Below are positions 40,045 through 50,980 of a DNA stretch of 64,000 nucleotides, piece by piece. Source of the stretch: Azorhizobium caulinodans ORS 571 (GTDB lineage Bacteria > Pseudomonadota > Alphaproteobacteria > Rhizobiales > Xanthobacteraceae). Each line of letters starts with the position of its first letter. Positions within the stretch are counted from its first letter, which is position 1. The notes beneath the pieces are model-generated. The model saw only the letters and a program-made list of their open reading frames with translations. It was not told where the DNA came from and did not search any database. The stretch spans positions 1,927,501 through 1,991,500 of the forward strand of contig NC_009937.1 in NCBI RefSeq assembly GCF_000010525.1, read 5' to 3'. Made by a program: the position numbers and the translations under genes.

Positions 40045-41868
40045 ATGTGCGGCATTGTCGGCATTCTCGGTCAGGGTCCGGTTGCGGAAGACGTCATCGA
40101 TGCCCTGAAGCGGCTCGAATATCGCGGCTATGATTCCGCCGGCATCGCCACGCTGGAGCACGGGCATCTCGCCATCTGCCGGGCCGAGGGCAAGCTGCGC
40201 AATCTCGACCAGAAGCTTGCGCGCCATCCGCTCGCCGGCCACAGCGCCATCGGCCACACCCGCTGGGCCACCCACGGCAAGCCCTCCGAGCGCAATGCCC
40301 ATCCCCACTCGGGCAAGAAGGTCGCGGTGGTGCACAATGGCATCATCGAGAACTTCCGCGAGCTGAAGGACGAACTGATCGCCGGCGGCGCACACTTTCT
40401 CTCCGAGACCGACACGGAAGTGGTGGCCCTGCTGGTGGACCGCGAGCTGCGTGCCGGCCGCTCGCCCGTGGAGGCGGTGGGCAAGGTGCTGCCCCGCCTG
40501 CGCGGCGCGTTCGCGCTCGCCTTCCTGTTCGACGGCGAGGACGATCTCCTGATCGCCGCCCGCAAGGGCTCGCCGCTCGCCATCGGCTACGGCAAGGGCA
40601 CCATGTATCTGGGCTCGGACGCCATCGCGCTCGGCTCCTTCACGGACGAGATCGTCTATCTGGAAGAGGGCGACTGGGCGGTCATCACCCGCGCCGGGGC
40701 GGAGATCCGCGACCTCACCGGCGCGGTGGTGAAGCGGCCGATGGTGAAGGTACCGGCCGGGGCCATGCTGGTGGACAAGGGTAACCACCGCCACTTCATG
40801 GCCAAGGAGATCTACGAGCAGCCGGAAGTCATCCCCCACACCTTCGGCCATTATATCGACCCGACCAAAGAGACGGTGGTGCTGCCCGAGCTGCCCCTCG
40901 ATCTCGGCTCGGTGACCCACATCTCCATCACCGCCTGCGGCACCGCGCTCTATGCCGGTGCCGTTGCGGAATACTGGTTCGAACGCTTCGCCCGCGTGCC
41001 GGTGAGCATCGATATCGCCTCCGAATTCCGCTACCGCGAAACCCCGCTCCAGCCGGGCGGCATCACCATCGTCATCTCCCAGTCGGGCGAGACGGCCGAT
41101 ACGCTGGCCTCCCTGCGCTATGCCAAGGAACTGGGCCAGAAGGTGGTCGCGGTGGTGAACGTCCCCACCTCCACCATCGCCCGCGAGGCCGACGTGGTGC
41201 TGCCCACGCTGGCCGGGGTTGAGATCGGCGTCGCCTCCACCAAGGCCTTCACCTGCCAGCTCGCGACGCTCGCCTGCCTCGCCGTGGCGACGGGCCGGGC
41301 CAAGGGCGTGCTCACCTCCGACGACGAGCACCGCCTGGTGCGCGCCATGATGGAAGTGCCGCGCCTGATGACCGAGGCGCTGAAGCTGAGCCCGGAGATC
41401 GAGTTGCTCTCGCGCACCCTCGCGAAGGCACAGGATGTGCTCTATCTGGGCCGCGGCACCAATTATCCGCTGGCGCTGGAAGGTGCGCTGAAGCTGAAGG
41501 AGATCAGCTACATCCACGCCGAAGGCTATGCGGCGGGCGAACTGAAGCATGGCCCCATCGCGCTGATCGACGAGAAGATGCCGGTGGTGGTGATCGCGCC
41601 CTATGACCGGGTGTTCGAGAAGACCGTCTCGAACATGGAGGAGGTGGCGGCGCGCGGCGGGCGCATCATCCTCGTCACCGACCAGAAGGGCGCGGACCTT
41701 GCCAACGTCACCGCCATGCAGAAGCTGATCCTGCCCGAGATGCCGGCGACGATCGCTCCGCTGATTTATTCCATCCCCGTGCAGCTCATCGCCTATCACA
41801 CGGCGGTGCTCATGGGCACGGACGTGGACCAGCCGCGCAATCTCGCCAAATCCGTCACCGTGGAGTGA
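40045..41868 (+). CDS. glmS: Glutamine-fructose-6-phosphate aminotransferase
   Basis: Makes glucosamine 6-phosphate from fructose 6-phosphate and glutamine, the first step towards UDP-GlcNAc. The 607-residue protein begins MCGIVGILG, with the Cys that becomes the N-terminal nucleophile after Met removal; this fixes the start at 40045. The glutaminase domain includes LEYRGYDSAGIA, GHTRWATHGKP and HNGIIENF; two SIS domains follow (ITACGTALYAGAV, ISQSGETADTLASL, ASTKAFTCQLATL) and the C-terminus is AKSVTVE. The 213-base leader shows no sign of a glmS ribozyme, which belongs to Gram-positive bacteria. Confidence 0.97.
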   Translation: MCGIVGILGQGPVAEDVIDALKRLEYRGYDSAGIATLEHGHLAICRAEGKLRNLDQKLARHPLAGHSAIGHTRWATHGKPSERNAHPHSGKKVAVVHNGIIENFRELKDELIAGGAHFLSETDTEVVALLVDRELRAGRSPVEAVGKVLPRLRGAFALAFLFDGEDDLLIAARKGSPLAIGYGKGTMYLGSDAIALGSFTDEIVYLEEGDWAVITRAGAEIRDLTGAVVKRPMVKVPAGAMLVDKGNHRHFMAKEIYEQPEVIPHTFGHYIDPTKETVVLPELPLDLGSVTHISITACGTALYAGAVAEYWFERFARVPVSIDIASEFRYRETPLQPGGITIVISQSGETADTLASLRYAKELGQKVVAVVNVPTSTIAREADVVLPTLAGVEIGVASTKAFTCQLATLACLAVATGRAKGVLTSDDEHRLVRAMMEVPRLMTEALKLSPEIELLSRTLAKAQDVLYLGRGTNYPLALEGALKLKEISYIHAEGYAAGELKHGPIALIDEKMPVVVIAPYDRVFEKTVSNMEEVAARGGRIILVTDQKGADLANVTAMQKLILPEMPATIAPLIYSIPVQLIAYHTAVLMGTDVDQPRNLAKSVTVE

Positions 41869-41880
41869 GGGCAGGCGCCC

Positions 41881-42420
41881 TCATTTCCCCCCGCCCATTC
41901 CCGTTTCGGCGGTGCGCAGCAGGTCGTCCTGCTGCGCCTGCGAGAGGACGCGTCGGGGCACCATCCGGAACAGGGCGTCGCTCTCGAAGAAGAGGATCAT
42001 GTGCCGGTCCTGCTTCATCTTGACGAGGTCGCGCCACGGCAGCGTCGCGTCCCCCTGCGGCGCCTGGGTCTGAAGCGCCTCGTCGGTCCACGCGAGTGTG
42101 AAGGGCTGGTTCAGCGATTTCTGCTGCGCAAAGATGCGGCGCGCGAGGCGCCCGTTGCGCCACCGGGTGGACCAGATCATGACGGCGGGAAAGAGCACCG
42201 CCAGCATCCCCGCCAGCGGCAGCGGCAGGTCGTCTCCTGACAGAGCCTTGATGGCAAAGACGGTGAGGCCCACCGTCACCAGATCAAGGAAGAGTACCGA
42301 TAGGACGCCCCGCGCCGAGAGCAGGGCCTGGGTCTGAAATAGCTGATAGGCGCGCGCCACATCGTCGGCCGTGAGCTGGATCGAGATCGGGCCGCGCTGG
42401 GAGAGTGTCGTTTCCGTCAT
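41881..42420 (-). CDS. YcxB-like membrane protein
   Basis: A 179-residue protein with two adjacent membrane helices (about residues 38-60 and 66-85, GVLSVLFLDLVTVGLTVFAI and LPLAGMLAVLFPAVMIWS) followed by a cytoplasmic YcxB-like domain: WTDEALQTQAPQGDATLPWRDLVKMKQDRHMILFFESDALFRMVPRRVL. The family has no known biochemical role. It is convergent with glmS. An unusually clean palindrome lies 11-28 bases upstream of its ATG, so its expression may be controlled by a repressor encoded elsewhere (inference). Confidence 0.8.
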   Translation of the reverse strand: MTETTLSQRGPISIQLTADDVARAYQLFQTQALLSARGVLSVLFLDLVTVGLTVFAIKALSGDDLPLPLAGMLAVLFPAVMIWSTRWRNGRLARRIFAQQKSLNQPFTLAWTDEALQTQAPQGDATLPWRDLVKMKQDRHMILFFESDALFRMVPRRVLSQAQQDDLLRTAETGMGGGK

Positions 42421-42430
42421 CAGTTTCTTT

Positions 42431-42448
42431 TTGACCGTGTTCGGTCAA
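42431..42448. promoter_or_regulatory. Perfect palindrome upstream of the YcxB-like gene, probable operator
   Basis: TTGACCG (42431-42437) and CGGTCAA (42442-42448) form a perfect inverted repeat around TGTT. The form is typical of sites bound by dimeric TetR-type repressors. It sits between the YcxB-like start codon and its presumed promoter. No TetR-type gene is present in the window. Confidence 0.5.
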
Positions 42449-42859
42449 TGGAATGCCATGACCGTCTTCGTGCAATGTTAAACGTGGATTTTTGTCTGTA
42501 AATGGTCCTGCCAAAGGGCTTGAAATCGCGATCACTACAATGGTGCCGACCTGATGTCTTGTGGTTCATCGTGCCGATAGTCTGGTTGCTGAGTGCTCAG
42601 GCACGCGCACCAGAGGGATATTCAAGAAAAGCGCGCGGTGGTTTGTGCATGGTGCACTGCGGTCGCGGCGCAAGTAAGTCGACGTATTCGCAGTCGCAAT
42701 ATTTTAAATGACGCAGGGGTATGTCCCGTTTTGGTTGATTATTGCCCCAACATGCTACCGCTTTGGAGGTTGATTCCGTATCCATCGCCACACGCACCGT
42801 GCCAATTTCGCCCCAGGCATCGAAACGGCTGTTGCTAGCCAAGAATTCCGGGGCGCCGT
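42449..42859. other. Intergenic region before the chemoreceptor gene
   Basis: About 410 bases with noticeably lower GC than the neighbouring genes and no reading frame with coding character. It must carry the promoter of the chemoreceptor gene and that of the divergent YcxB-like gene. A short imperfect repeat GTGCA-TGG-TGCAC occurs near 42645-42657. I see no recognisable promoter boxes or RNA element. Confidence 0.5.
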
Positions 42860-44539
42860 ATGTTGAAGAACATGTCCATCAGGGCGAAGATCCTGCTCGC
42901 CTTCGCCGTCGTTCTGCTCGCCAATATCTGCAGCGGGGCGGTCATCCTGATGTCCAGTCGGACCGTTGACCGCAATGTGAACTGGACCATCCATACCTAT
43001 GAGGTCCTGACGGAAGCTGATCAGCTTCTGATCTCGCTCATCAATCAGGAGACGGGCCTGCGCGGCTATCTCGTCACCGGCAAGACCTCCAGCCTTGAGC
43101 CCCTCACGGCGGGTGAAGCCGGCTATCGGCAGGCGTGGGCCAAGCTGAAGTCGCTCACCAGCGACAATGCCGTCCAGCAGCAGCGTCTCGATGCCATGCA
43201 GAAAGAGGTCGAGCAGTGGCAGCAGAACGTCTCGCGCGCCGCCATCGATCTCATGGGCAAGCCTGGACAGGAAAGCGCCGCGCAAGACATCGAGCGTTCC
43301 GGCAAGGGCAAGGCGAACTTCGACAAGATCCGGTCGATCCTGACCGACTTCAAGGGTGCCGAGGCGTCGCTGCTTGAGGCGCGCGCCCAGGCCGTGGCGG
43401 CCGCGCAAACCGCCATCGTCTATGCGGTCGTGCTGGCAGTGCTCGCCGTTCTGGCGCTGGCCGTCCTTGCAGCCGTCGCCCTGAATGCCCTGCTTGCCAA
43501 GCCCATCCGCCGCGCCATCACCTCCATGGAGAAGATAAAGGGCGGCGACTACGCGACGCAGATCGACGACACCGACCGCCGGGACGAAATCGGCCTCATG
43601 GGCAATGCGCTGGTGTCGTTCCGCGACAGCCTCGGCGAGGCTGATCGCCTGGCCAAGGAAAACGCCGCGCGCGATGAAGTGGAGCGTCAGAGGCTCGCCA
43701 AGCGCAACACCCTCGCGGCCGACTTCGTCTCCCGCATGACCGAGCTCTCGGCCGCCTTCGCTGCTTCTTCCGGGCAGGTGGCAAGCTCCGCCCGCAACCT
43801 GTCGGCCACGGCCGAGCAGACCTCCCGGCAAGCGCAGGCGGTGGCCTCGGCTGCCGAGGAAGCGGCGGAGAATGTGCAGACGGTTGCGGCCTCGTCCGAG
43901 GAACTGGCCGCTTCCGTTCGCGAGATCACCGGCCAGGTGAGCCATTCCGCCCAGGTCGCGGACGTCGCCTTCACTGAGGCTGAGAAGTCCAACAGCCGCA
44001 TCGGCGAACTCGCCACGGCGGCCACCGCCATCGGCGACGTGATCTCCCTCATCAAGGGCATCGCCGACCAGACCAACCTGCTGGCGCTCAACGCCACCAT
44101 CGAATCCGCCCGTGCCGGCGAAGCGGGCAAGGGTTTTGCCGTGGTGGCCTCCGAGGTGAAGCAACTCGCCTCTCAGACGGCCCGGGCGACCGACGAGATC
44201 GCCGCCAAGGTTGCGGAGATCCAGCAATCCACGCAGGGCACCGTCACCTCCATGGCGGAGATCATGCGGGTGATCGCCAACATGAAGCAGATCTCCTCCT
44301 CCATCGCCGGCGCGGTGGAAGAGCAGGGCGCTGCCACCGGCGAGATCGCCGAGAACTGCCAGCGTGCCTCCAGCGGCACGCAGATGGTGACGCAGAACAT
44401 CAGCGGCGTCGGGCAGGCTGCCCAGCTCACCGGCTCCGCCTCCACTGAACTTCTGGCGTTGTCCGAAGGGCTCTCCGGTCAGGCGGGCGATCTGAAGCAA
44501 CTGGTGGAGACCTTCGTTCGGGACCTCAACGCCGCCTGA
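42860..44539 (+). CDS. Methyl-accepting chemotaxis protein with CHASE3 sensor domain
   Basis: A 559-residue inner-membrane chemoreceptor. One membrane helix (about residues 9-31), a periplasmic CHASE3 domain with [14 protein letters not shown], a second helix (about residues 185-210), a HAMP domain ([17 protein letters not shown] ... [17 protein letters not shown]), then the long coiled-coil signalling domain with the tip [20 protein letters not shown] and [20 protein letters not shown]. The tip reads [13 protein letters not shown] where many receptors have NAAIEAARAGEQG, still within the family range. No cytoplasmic CheR-binding pentapeptide is seen. The ligand is unknown. An ATG at 42872 ([11 protein letters not shown]) is an alternative start. 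It has a terminator of its own, so it is monocistronic. Confidence 0.92.
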   Translation: MLKNMSIRAKILLAFAVVLLANICSGAVILMSSRTVDRNVNWTIHTYEVLTEADQLLISLINQETGLRGYLVTGKTSSLEPLTAGEAGYRQAWAKLKSLTSDNAVQQQRLDAMQKEVEQWQQNVSRAAIDLMGKPGQESAAQDIERSGKGKANFDKIRSILTDFKGAEASLLEARAQAVAAAQTAIVYAVVLAVLAVLALAVLAAVALNALLAKPIRRAITSMEKIKGGDYATQIDDTDRRDEIGLMGNALVSFRDSLGEADRLAKENAARDEVERQRLAKRNTLAADFVSRMTELSAAFAASSGQVASSARNLSATAEQTSRQAQAVASAAEEAAENVQTVAASSEELAASVREITGQVSHSAQVADVAFTEAEKSNSRIGELATAATAIGDVISLIKGIADQTNLLALNATIESARAGEAGKGFAVVASEVKQLASQTARATDEIAAKVAEIQQSTQGTVTSMAEIMRVIANMKQISSSIAGAVEEQGAATGEIAENCQRASSGTQMVTQNISGVGQAAQLTGSASTELLALSEGLSGQAGDLKQLVETFVRDLNAA

Positions 44540-44570
44540 GCCGCAATCCGCCGCTCATCGCCGGACCCCA

Positions 44571-44599
44571 GCATCCCCCGCGACGCACGCGGGGGATGC
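44571..44599 (+). terminator. Intrinsic terminator of the chemoreceptor gene
   Basis: GCATCCCCCGCG (44571-44582) pairs perfectly over 12 bases with CGCGGGGGATGC (44588-44599) around ACGCA, followed by TCTGCTTTC. It lies 31 bases beyond the stop codon. Confidence 0.75.
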
Positions 44600-44921
44600 T
44601 CTGCTTTCAAGGGGCCTGCTGCGCACGTCTCCGCGCCGATCTCGCCGCCCATCCCGACCTCGACCCTTCCGGCGCCGGTGCTGATCGCCACCATCGACCG
44701 GGTGCTCACCTGGGTCGAGGCCAATCTGCCCGCCAGCATTCCCGCCGCCGCTCGCCAGAGCACCCGCGCCGGCTGCGTTGCCCCGCGCGACCAGATCCGC
44801 ACCGAGGCCGACAGCATCCGCGCCCAGCGTGCTGCCAAGGGCCTGGAAAATCGCTGAGCGACGGCAACGCTTTCGCCGCCCGTGCGTTAGATGCAGGACA
44901 ACTGGCAAGGGGGACCGCCGC
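44600..44921. other. Gap with a possible short or decayed coding segment
   Basis: No confident gene. On the plus strand the frame of the preceding chemoreceptor stays open from its stop codon to a TGA at 44855-44857, and from a GTG at 44678 it would encode 59 residues (beginning with VLIATIDRVLTWVEANLP) that look protein-like and end in a charged helix. There is no ribosome-binding site before this GTG. It may be a small protein, a remnant of a gene, or chance in GC-rich DNA. Confidence 0.35.
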
Positions 44922-45434
44922 ATGCGCGTGTTGACCGCCGTTATGATGGCCGTCACCGCAGCCCTGTCGCTGCCCGCAACCGTCCGGGCAGAGGGCTTTT
45001 CCACCCACGACCTCACGCCCTTCGCCGCGCGGGTGACTGAGGCCATCGGCACGAACTGCCAGCCCGCCGCCGATCCCGCGCGCCTGACGCTGCTGTGCCC
45101 GGACGTCAAAGGGCCGCTCGTCGATATTTTCCTCAGGCGTCGGGACAGCGGCGACCGCATCGAACAGAATATGCGCGCCGGCAAAACCGGCCAGGCCGAG
45201 CTGGAGGCGCTCTGCCGCAAGATCAACGACCGTTGCACCGTGACCCTGCTCGATGTCGCCCCCGCGGTCGGCTGGATCGGCGCGCAGCCGATGGGCCGGC
45301 AGGCCCTGTCCACCGCCGTCCTCGTGCGTGATGGCGATGAACTGGTCGTTCGCGCCCTCGCCTCCGACCCGCAGGCCGCCCGCGCCGCAGTTGACAAGGC
45401 CCTCGCCATCGTCCGGCCGGTGATCGGCGACTGA
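44922..45434 (+). CDS. Periplasmic protein of unknown function
   Basis: A 170-residue protein with a clear signal peptide (MRVLTAVMMAVTAALSLPATVRA, cleavage near residue 23). The mature part has four cysteines (GTNCQPA, LLCPDV, EALCRKI, DRCTVTL) that may pair as two disulphides, and a C-terminal segment AARAAVDKALAIVRPVIGD. I do not recognise the family. AAGGGGGA precedes the ATG at good spacing, which decides the start over the longer open frame upstream. No neighbour suggests a role. Confidence 0.75.
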   Translation: MRVLTAVMMAVTAALSLPATVRAEGFSTHDLTPFAARVTEAIGTNCQPAADPARLTLLCPDVKGPLVDIFLRRRDSGDRIEQNMRAGKTGQAELEALCRKINDRCTVTLLDVAPAVGWIGAQPMGRQALSTAVLVRDGDELVVRALASDPQAARAAVDKALAIVRPVIGD

Positions 45435-45472
45435 TCCGCCCGCTTTCCCCTGCCCACCGACAGGAGACCACC

Positions 45473-45568
45473 ATGCGCCTGCGCACCGTCGCCCTCTATC
45501 CGTTCGGTCGCGTCGCCATGAAGATCGCGAGGCCGGCAAACAGGAGACCGAGCCCCCACAGCACATAG
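45473..45568 (+). pseudogene. Possible truncated gene start
   Basis: A good ribosome-binding site (CAGGAGACCACC) lies directly before an ATG at 45473, and the first residues MRLRTVALYP look like the start of a secreted protein. The frame then runs into the 3' end of the opposite DUF454 gene and stops at 45568 after 31 codons. It looks like the 5' end of a gene cut off by a rearrangement, but a chance match is possible. Confidence 0.35.
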
Positions 45569-45906
45569 ATGGGCGCGCCGAAATACCAGGCGCCGGTCCA
45601 GCTTCCGATGAAGCTTGCGAAGGCAAACAGCTTGGCGATGAGCGGGATGGCGCCGGTCTCGCGCCAGCGCACCACGCTCGGGCCGAGATAGCGGTTGTTC
45701 AGCATCCAGGCCTCGAAGCGGGGCGAGGATTTTGCAAAGCACCAGGCGGCGAGGATGAGGAAGATGGTGCCCGGCATCATGGGCACCACCATGCCGATGG
45801 CGCCGATGGTCACGAACACCAGCCCGGCGGAAAACAGCAGCCGTTGCAGCAGGATCTGGCGGAAGGTGGCGGCGGCGAACGGGGGCCGCGGCGGCTCGGT
45901 GGACAC
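45496..45906 (-). CDS. DUF454 (YbaN-like) inner membrane protein
   Basis: A 136-residue protein with three or four membrane helices and the family signature: GLVFVTIGAIGMVVPMMPGT followed by IFLILAAWCFAKSSPRFEAWMLNNRYLGP, and a C-terminal helix pair ending FAGLAIFMATRPNG. The role of the family is not known. Its start lies 48 bases downstream of the recG stop on the same strand, so the two may be co-transcribed. Confidence 0.85.
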   Translation of the reverse strand: MSTEPPRPPFAAATFRQILLQRLLFSAGLVFVTIGAIGMVVPMMPGTIFLILAAWCFAKSSPRFEAWMLNNRYLGPSVVRWRETGAIPLIAKLFAFASFIGSWTGAWYFGAPIYVLWGLGLLFAGLAIFMATRPNG

Positions 45907-45954
45907 TGGGCAGGAAACCTTGGGCGGCGACGTAATCGCGCGCAGGGTGGCCCC

Positions 45955-48051
<2,097 letters not shown>

Positions 48052-48189
48052 GGGGCGCCGAAAGTGGCGGATGGGGGGGATTCGGGCAAGCGGCGGCGTT
48101 CGGGCGGGGGCGGGCGGTGCTCAGTTGCCGGAACAAGTGGCGTCGCCCGCCGTTGCGTCACAGCTTGTTTCACGATGCCGGGGAGACCG

Positions 48190-49284
48190 ATGTCCGCGCC
48201 GCGCCTGATGGGATGGTGTCTTGTGGTGCTCATGGCGCTCAGCGCCCCGGCGCTGGCGCTCACCCCCGACGAGATCAACACAGCGCCCTTCGTGGCCGAC
48301 CCGGCGACGCCGTCGGCCGCGAGCCCTTCTGATGCCACCAATGAGAATCCGGCGAAGTCCAAGTCTGGAAAGGCCGGAAAGGACAAGTCCGCCCGCAAGC
48401 GCGACAAGGACAAGCCGAAGGGGCCGCAGGGGCTCATCGTCAAGGTGCAGGTGCTGCTCGCCCGCAAGAGCATCTCGCCGGGCGAGATCGACGGCATGGA
48501 TGGCGAGAACTACCGCAAGGCCCTCGCGCAGTTCCGCCGCCAGAACGCCCTCGGAGAGGGCGACCGGCTGGACGAGGCCACCTGGGCGGCGCTGGGCGGC
48601 CCGACCACCACCGACATCGTGACCACCTACACCGTCACCGCGAAGGATGCGCGCATGCGCTTCCCGCGCACCATTCCGCACGATTTCGCCAAGCAGGCGA
48701 GGATGAAGCGGCTGGATTTCACCAGCCCGACGGAGATGTACGCCGAGCGCTTCCACATGAGCGAAGGGCTGCTCAAGGCGCTCAATCCCCGTCTCAAGAC
48801 GCTGAAGGCAGGGGATGCCATTTCGGTGCTTCAGGTGGCCCATGATCGCCCGACCCAGCCGGTGGAGCGCATGGAGGCGGTGAAGGCGACCGGCATGCTC
48901 GTGCTCTACGGGCCGGGTGACGCCATCATCGCCAGCTATCCCGCCACCATCGGCAGCGCGGACACCCCCTCGCCGGAAGGCGATTACAAGGTCCTGCGCA
49001 TCGCCCATGATCCGCGCTACGAATACGATCCCAAGAAGAATTTCCAGCAGGGCCGCAACACCCGCCGCCTCATGCTGCCGCCGGGTCCCAACAATCCGGT
49101 CGGCACGGTCTGGATCGCCCTGTCGAAGCCGACCTTCGGCATCCACGGCACCCCCGCACCCTCGCAGGTGAGCAAGACGTCCTCCCACGGCTGTGTGCGC
49201 CTCACCAATTGGGATGCGGAGGAAGTGGCGGCCCTCATCAAGCCGGGCGTGAAGATGCGCTTCGTCGAGCCCTCCGGCTCATGA
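48190..49284 (+). CDS. L,D-transpeptidase (YkuD) with peptidoglycan-binding domain
   Basis: A 364-residue periplasmic enzyme that forms 3-3 cross-links in peptidoglycan or attaches proteins to it. A signal peptide (GWCLVVLMALSAPALALT, cleavage near residue 26) is followed by a low-complexity Lys/Ser/Asp stretch, a peptidoglycan-binding-like domain (about residues 80-135), a LysM-like region (TEMYAERFHMSEGLLKALNP), and the YkuD catalytic domain with HGTPAP and the active-site SKTSSHGCVRLTNWD (catalytic Cys). GGGGAGA lies before the ATG at 48190. It overlaps the extensin-like gene by 4 bases. Confidence 0.92.
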   Translation: MSAPRLMGWCLVVLMALSAPALALTPDEINTAPFVADPATPSAASPSDATNENPAKSKSGKAGKDKSARKRDKDKPKGPQGLIVKVQVLLARKSISPGEIDGMDGENYRKALAQFRRQNALGEGDRLDEATWAALGGPTTTDIVTTYTVTAKDARMRFPRTIPHDFAKQARMKRLDFTSPTEMYAERFHMSEGLLKALNPRLKTLKAGDAISVLQVAHDRPTQPVERMEAVKATGMLVLYGPGDAIIASYPATIGSADTPSPEGDYKVLRIAHDPRYEYDPKKNFQQGRNTRRLMLPPGPNNPVGTVWIALSKPTFGIHGTPAPSQVSKTSSHGCVRLTNWDAEEVAALIKPGVKMRFVEPSGS

Positions 49285-50252
49285 GGCGGGGTGTGCGGGC
49301 GCTCGCCGGCTGCGTTGTGCTGCTCCTGCTGGCGTCGAACGGGGCATCACCCGCGGCGGCAGCACCGCAGCGGCCGCCAGCCTCGGTGAGCCAGCCGCAC
49401 CCGCCGCCAGCGCCCGTGCGGGCCGCGAAGCGACAGGGGCGTCTGCCGCCCGATGGGGCGCCGCTCCCTGTCCCGTCGCCTCTGCGCATGGCGGTAGATG
49501 CCGTGAAGCGGCAGGGCCTGCTGGGCGCGCCGACGGTTCCGCTGCCTCTGCCGCGTCCCGTGGAGATCGGCGGAAAGCCGGCCGCGCCGCCGGTTGCCGA
49601 GGCACCCACGCCCACGCCCCAGCCCAAGCCGGACATTGCGCCCGAGGACAGTGCCCCGACGCCCGAGCCCATGGAGGGCGAGGCCTATGCCGCCTGCCTC
49701 AAGACGTTCGAGGCCAGGGGCGGAGAGCCCGTGCCGCGGGAGCAGGGGGAGGGCACGTCGGACGGCGATGGCGCCTGCACCATTCCCGGCGCCGTCACCT
49801 TTTCCCGTATCAAGCTGGTGGAGGGCGGCACGGTGGCGCTGGAAAGTGCCGTCACCGTGCGGTGCACGCTGGCGGTGGAACTCGCCGGATGGGTGCGGGA
49901 GGATCTGGCGCCGCTGGTGCAGCGTCAGGGCGGCGAACTCTCCGGCCTCACCGGCGTCGGCGGGCAGGCCTGCCGCCCGCGCAACGGCCAGAAGGGCGCG
50001 CAGATCAGCGAGCACGCCAGCGGCAATGCCTTCGATCTCCTCGGCCTCAAGCTGAAGGACGGCAAGGTGGTCGAGCTGTGGAAGGCAGAGGCAGGAACGA
50101 AGGATCTGCGCGCGGGCGTGCGCGAGAGCGCCTGTGCCCGGTTCCGCACGGTGCTGGGGCCGGGAGCGGATAGCGCCCACGCCAACCATGTGCATCTCGA
50201 CATGCGCCAGCGCCGCAACGATTTCCGCATGTGCCAGTGGAATGTGGACTAG
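49281..50252 (+). CDS. Extensin-like secreted protein
   Basis: A 323-residue protein with a signal peptide (LAGCVVLLLLASNGASPAAAA), a long proline/alanine-rich spacer (about residues 30-140), and a C-terminal extensin-like domain with ISEHASGNAFDLLG, two cysteine-containing segments, and SAHANHVHLDM. The HxxxGxAxD-like and HxHxD patterns recall metallopeptidases of the M15 type, so a role in cutting or binding peptidoglycan is plausible (inference). The ATG overlaps the L,D-transpeptidase stop, so both are probably made together. Confidence 0.85.
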   Translation: MRRGVRALAGCVVLLLLASNGASPAAAAPQRPPASVSQPHPPPAPVRAAKRQGRLPPDGAPLPVPSPLRMAVDAVKRQGLLGAPTVPLPLPRPVEIGGKPAAPPVAEAPTPTPQPKPDIAPEDSAPTPEPMEGEAYAACLKTFEARGGEPVPREQGEGTSDGDGACTIPGAVTFSRIKLVEGGTVALESAVTVRCTLAVELAGWVREDLAPLVQRQGGELSGLTGVGGQACRPRNGQKGAQISEHASGNAFDLLGLKLKDGKVVELWKAEAGTKDLRAGVRESACARFRTVLGPGADSAHANHVHLDMRQRRNDFRMCQWNVD

Positions 50253-50326
50253 GCGGGCGCCCGCGCCCCCGTGTTTCAATGGGGCGCGAAGGTGCTTTAC
50301 AGTCGCATCGTCAGGGGGCGCTTGGC

Positions 50327-50980
50327 ATGACCGACAGTGAAGCCGAACGGGCGGAGCGGGCCGCCTTCATCCTCAGCCTGCGGCGGCGGGGCATCCGGGA
50401 TCTGGCGGTGCTGCGGGCGCTGGAGCTGGTGCCGCGCGGCCTCTTCGTGGACCCGACTTTGCGTCGCCATGCCTATGAGGATGTGGCACTCCCCATCGCC
50501 TGCGGGCAGACCATGTCCCAGCCGAGCCTCGTCGCCCTGATGACCGAGGCACTCGCGCTCAATGCCGAGCATACGGTGCTCGAGATTGGCACGGGGTCGG
50601 GCTATCAGGCCGCCGTCCTCTCCCATCTCGCGGCGCAGGTGGTGACCATGGACCGCTACCGGGCGCTGGTGGGCGAGGCGCAGACGCGCTTTCAGGTGCT
50701 CGGCCTGCGCAACGTCGCCGCCTTCGTGGGGGACGGCACGCAGGGCCTGCCGGGCCGCGCGCCCTATGATCGCATCATGATCACCGCCGCAACCGGGGAG
50801 GTGCCCCGCGCGCTGGTGGATCAACTGAAACCGGGCGGCGTCCTCATCGCCCCCATCGGCGCGCCCCGCGAGGTGCAGAAGCTCCGCCGGTTCATCAAGG
50901 ATGGCGGCAACCTTGAGGCGAGCGACCTCATGGACGTGCGCTTCGTGCCGCTGGTCGCCGGGGTGGCCGCGCTGCTCTGA
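50327..50980 (+). CDS. pcm: Protein-L-isoaspartate O-methyltransferase-like protein
   Basis: A 217-residue SAM-dependent methyltransferase of the family that repairs isoaspartyl residues in ageing proteins. It has the cosubstrate motif LEIGTGSGYQAAVLS (motif I), GQTMSQPSLVALMTEAL before it, VVTMDRYRALV, GDGTQGLP and the late LKPGGVLIAPIG. Motif I reads GTGSGYQ, as in Pcm. The ATG at 50327 follows a GGGGG stretch; an open frame upstream starting at 50231 overlaps the extensin-like gene and is less likely. In many relatives pcm lies next to surE and serS; here serS is 11 kb away and surE is not in the window. Confidence 0.9.
   Translation: MTDSEAERAERAAFILSLRRRGIRDLAVLRALELVPRGLFVDPTLRRHAYEDVALPIACGQTMSQPSLVALMTEALALNAEHTVLEIGTGSGYQAAVLSHLAAQVVTMDRYRALVGEAQTRFQVLGLRNVAAFVGDGTQGLPGRAPYDRIMITAATGEVPRALVDQLKPGGVLIAPIGAPREVQKLRRFIKDGGNLEASDLMDVRFVPLVAGVAALL

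Noticed and set aside
42593-42838. Small open frame (81 codons) in the gap before the chemoreceptor
   Set aside because: Cysteine- and arginine-rich translation, no ribosome-binding site, atypical codon use, and another frame of similar length on the opposite strand.
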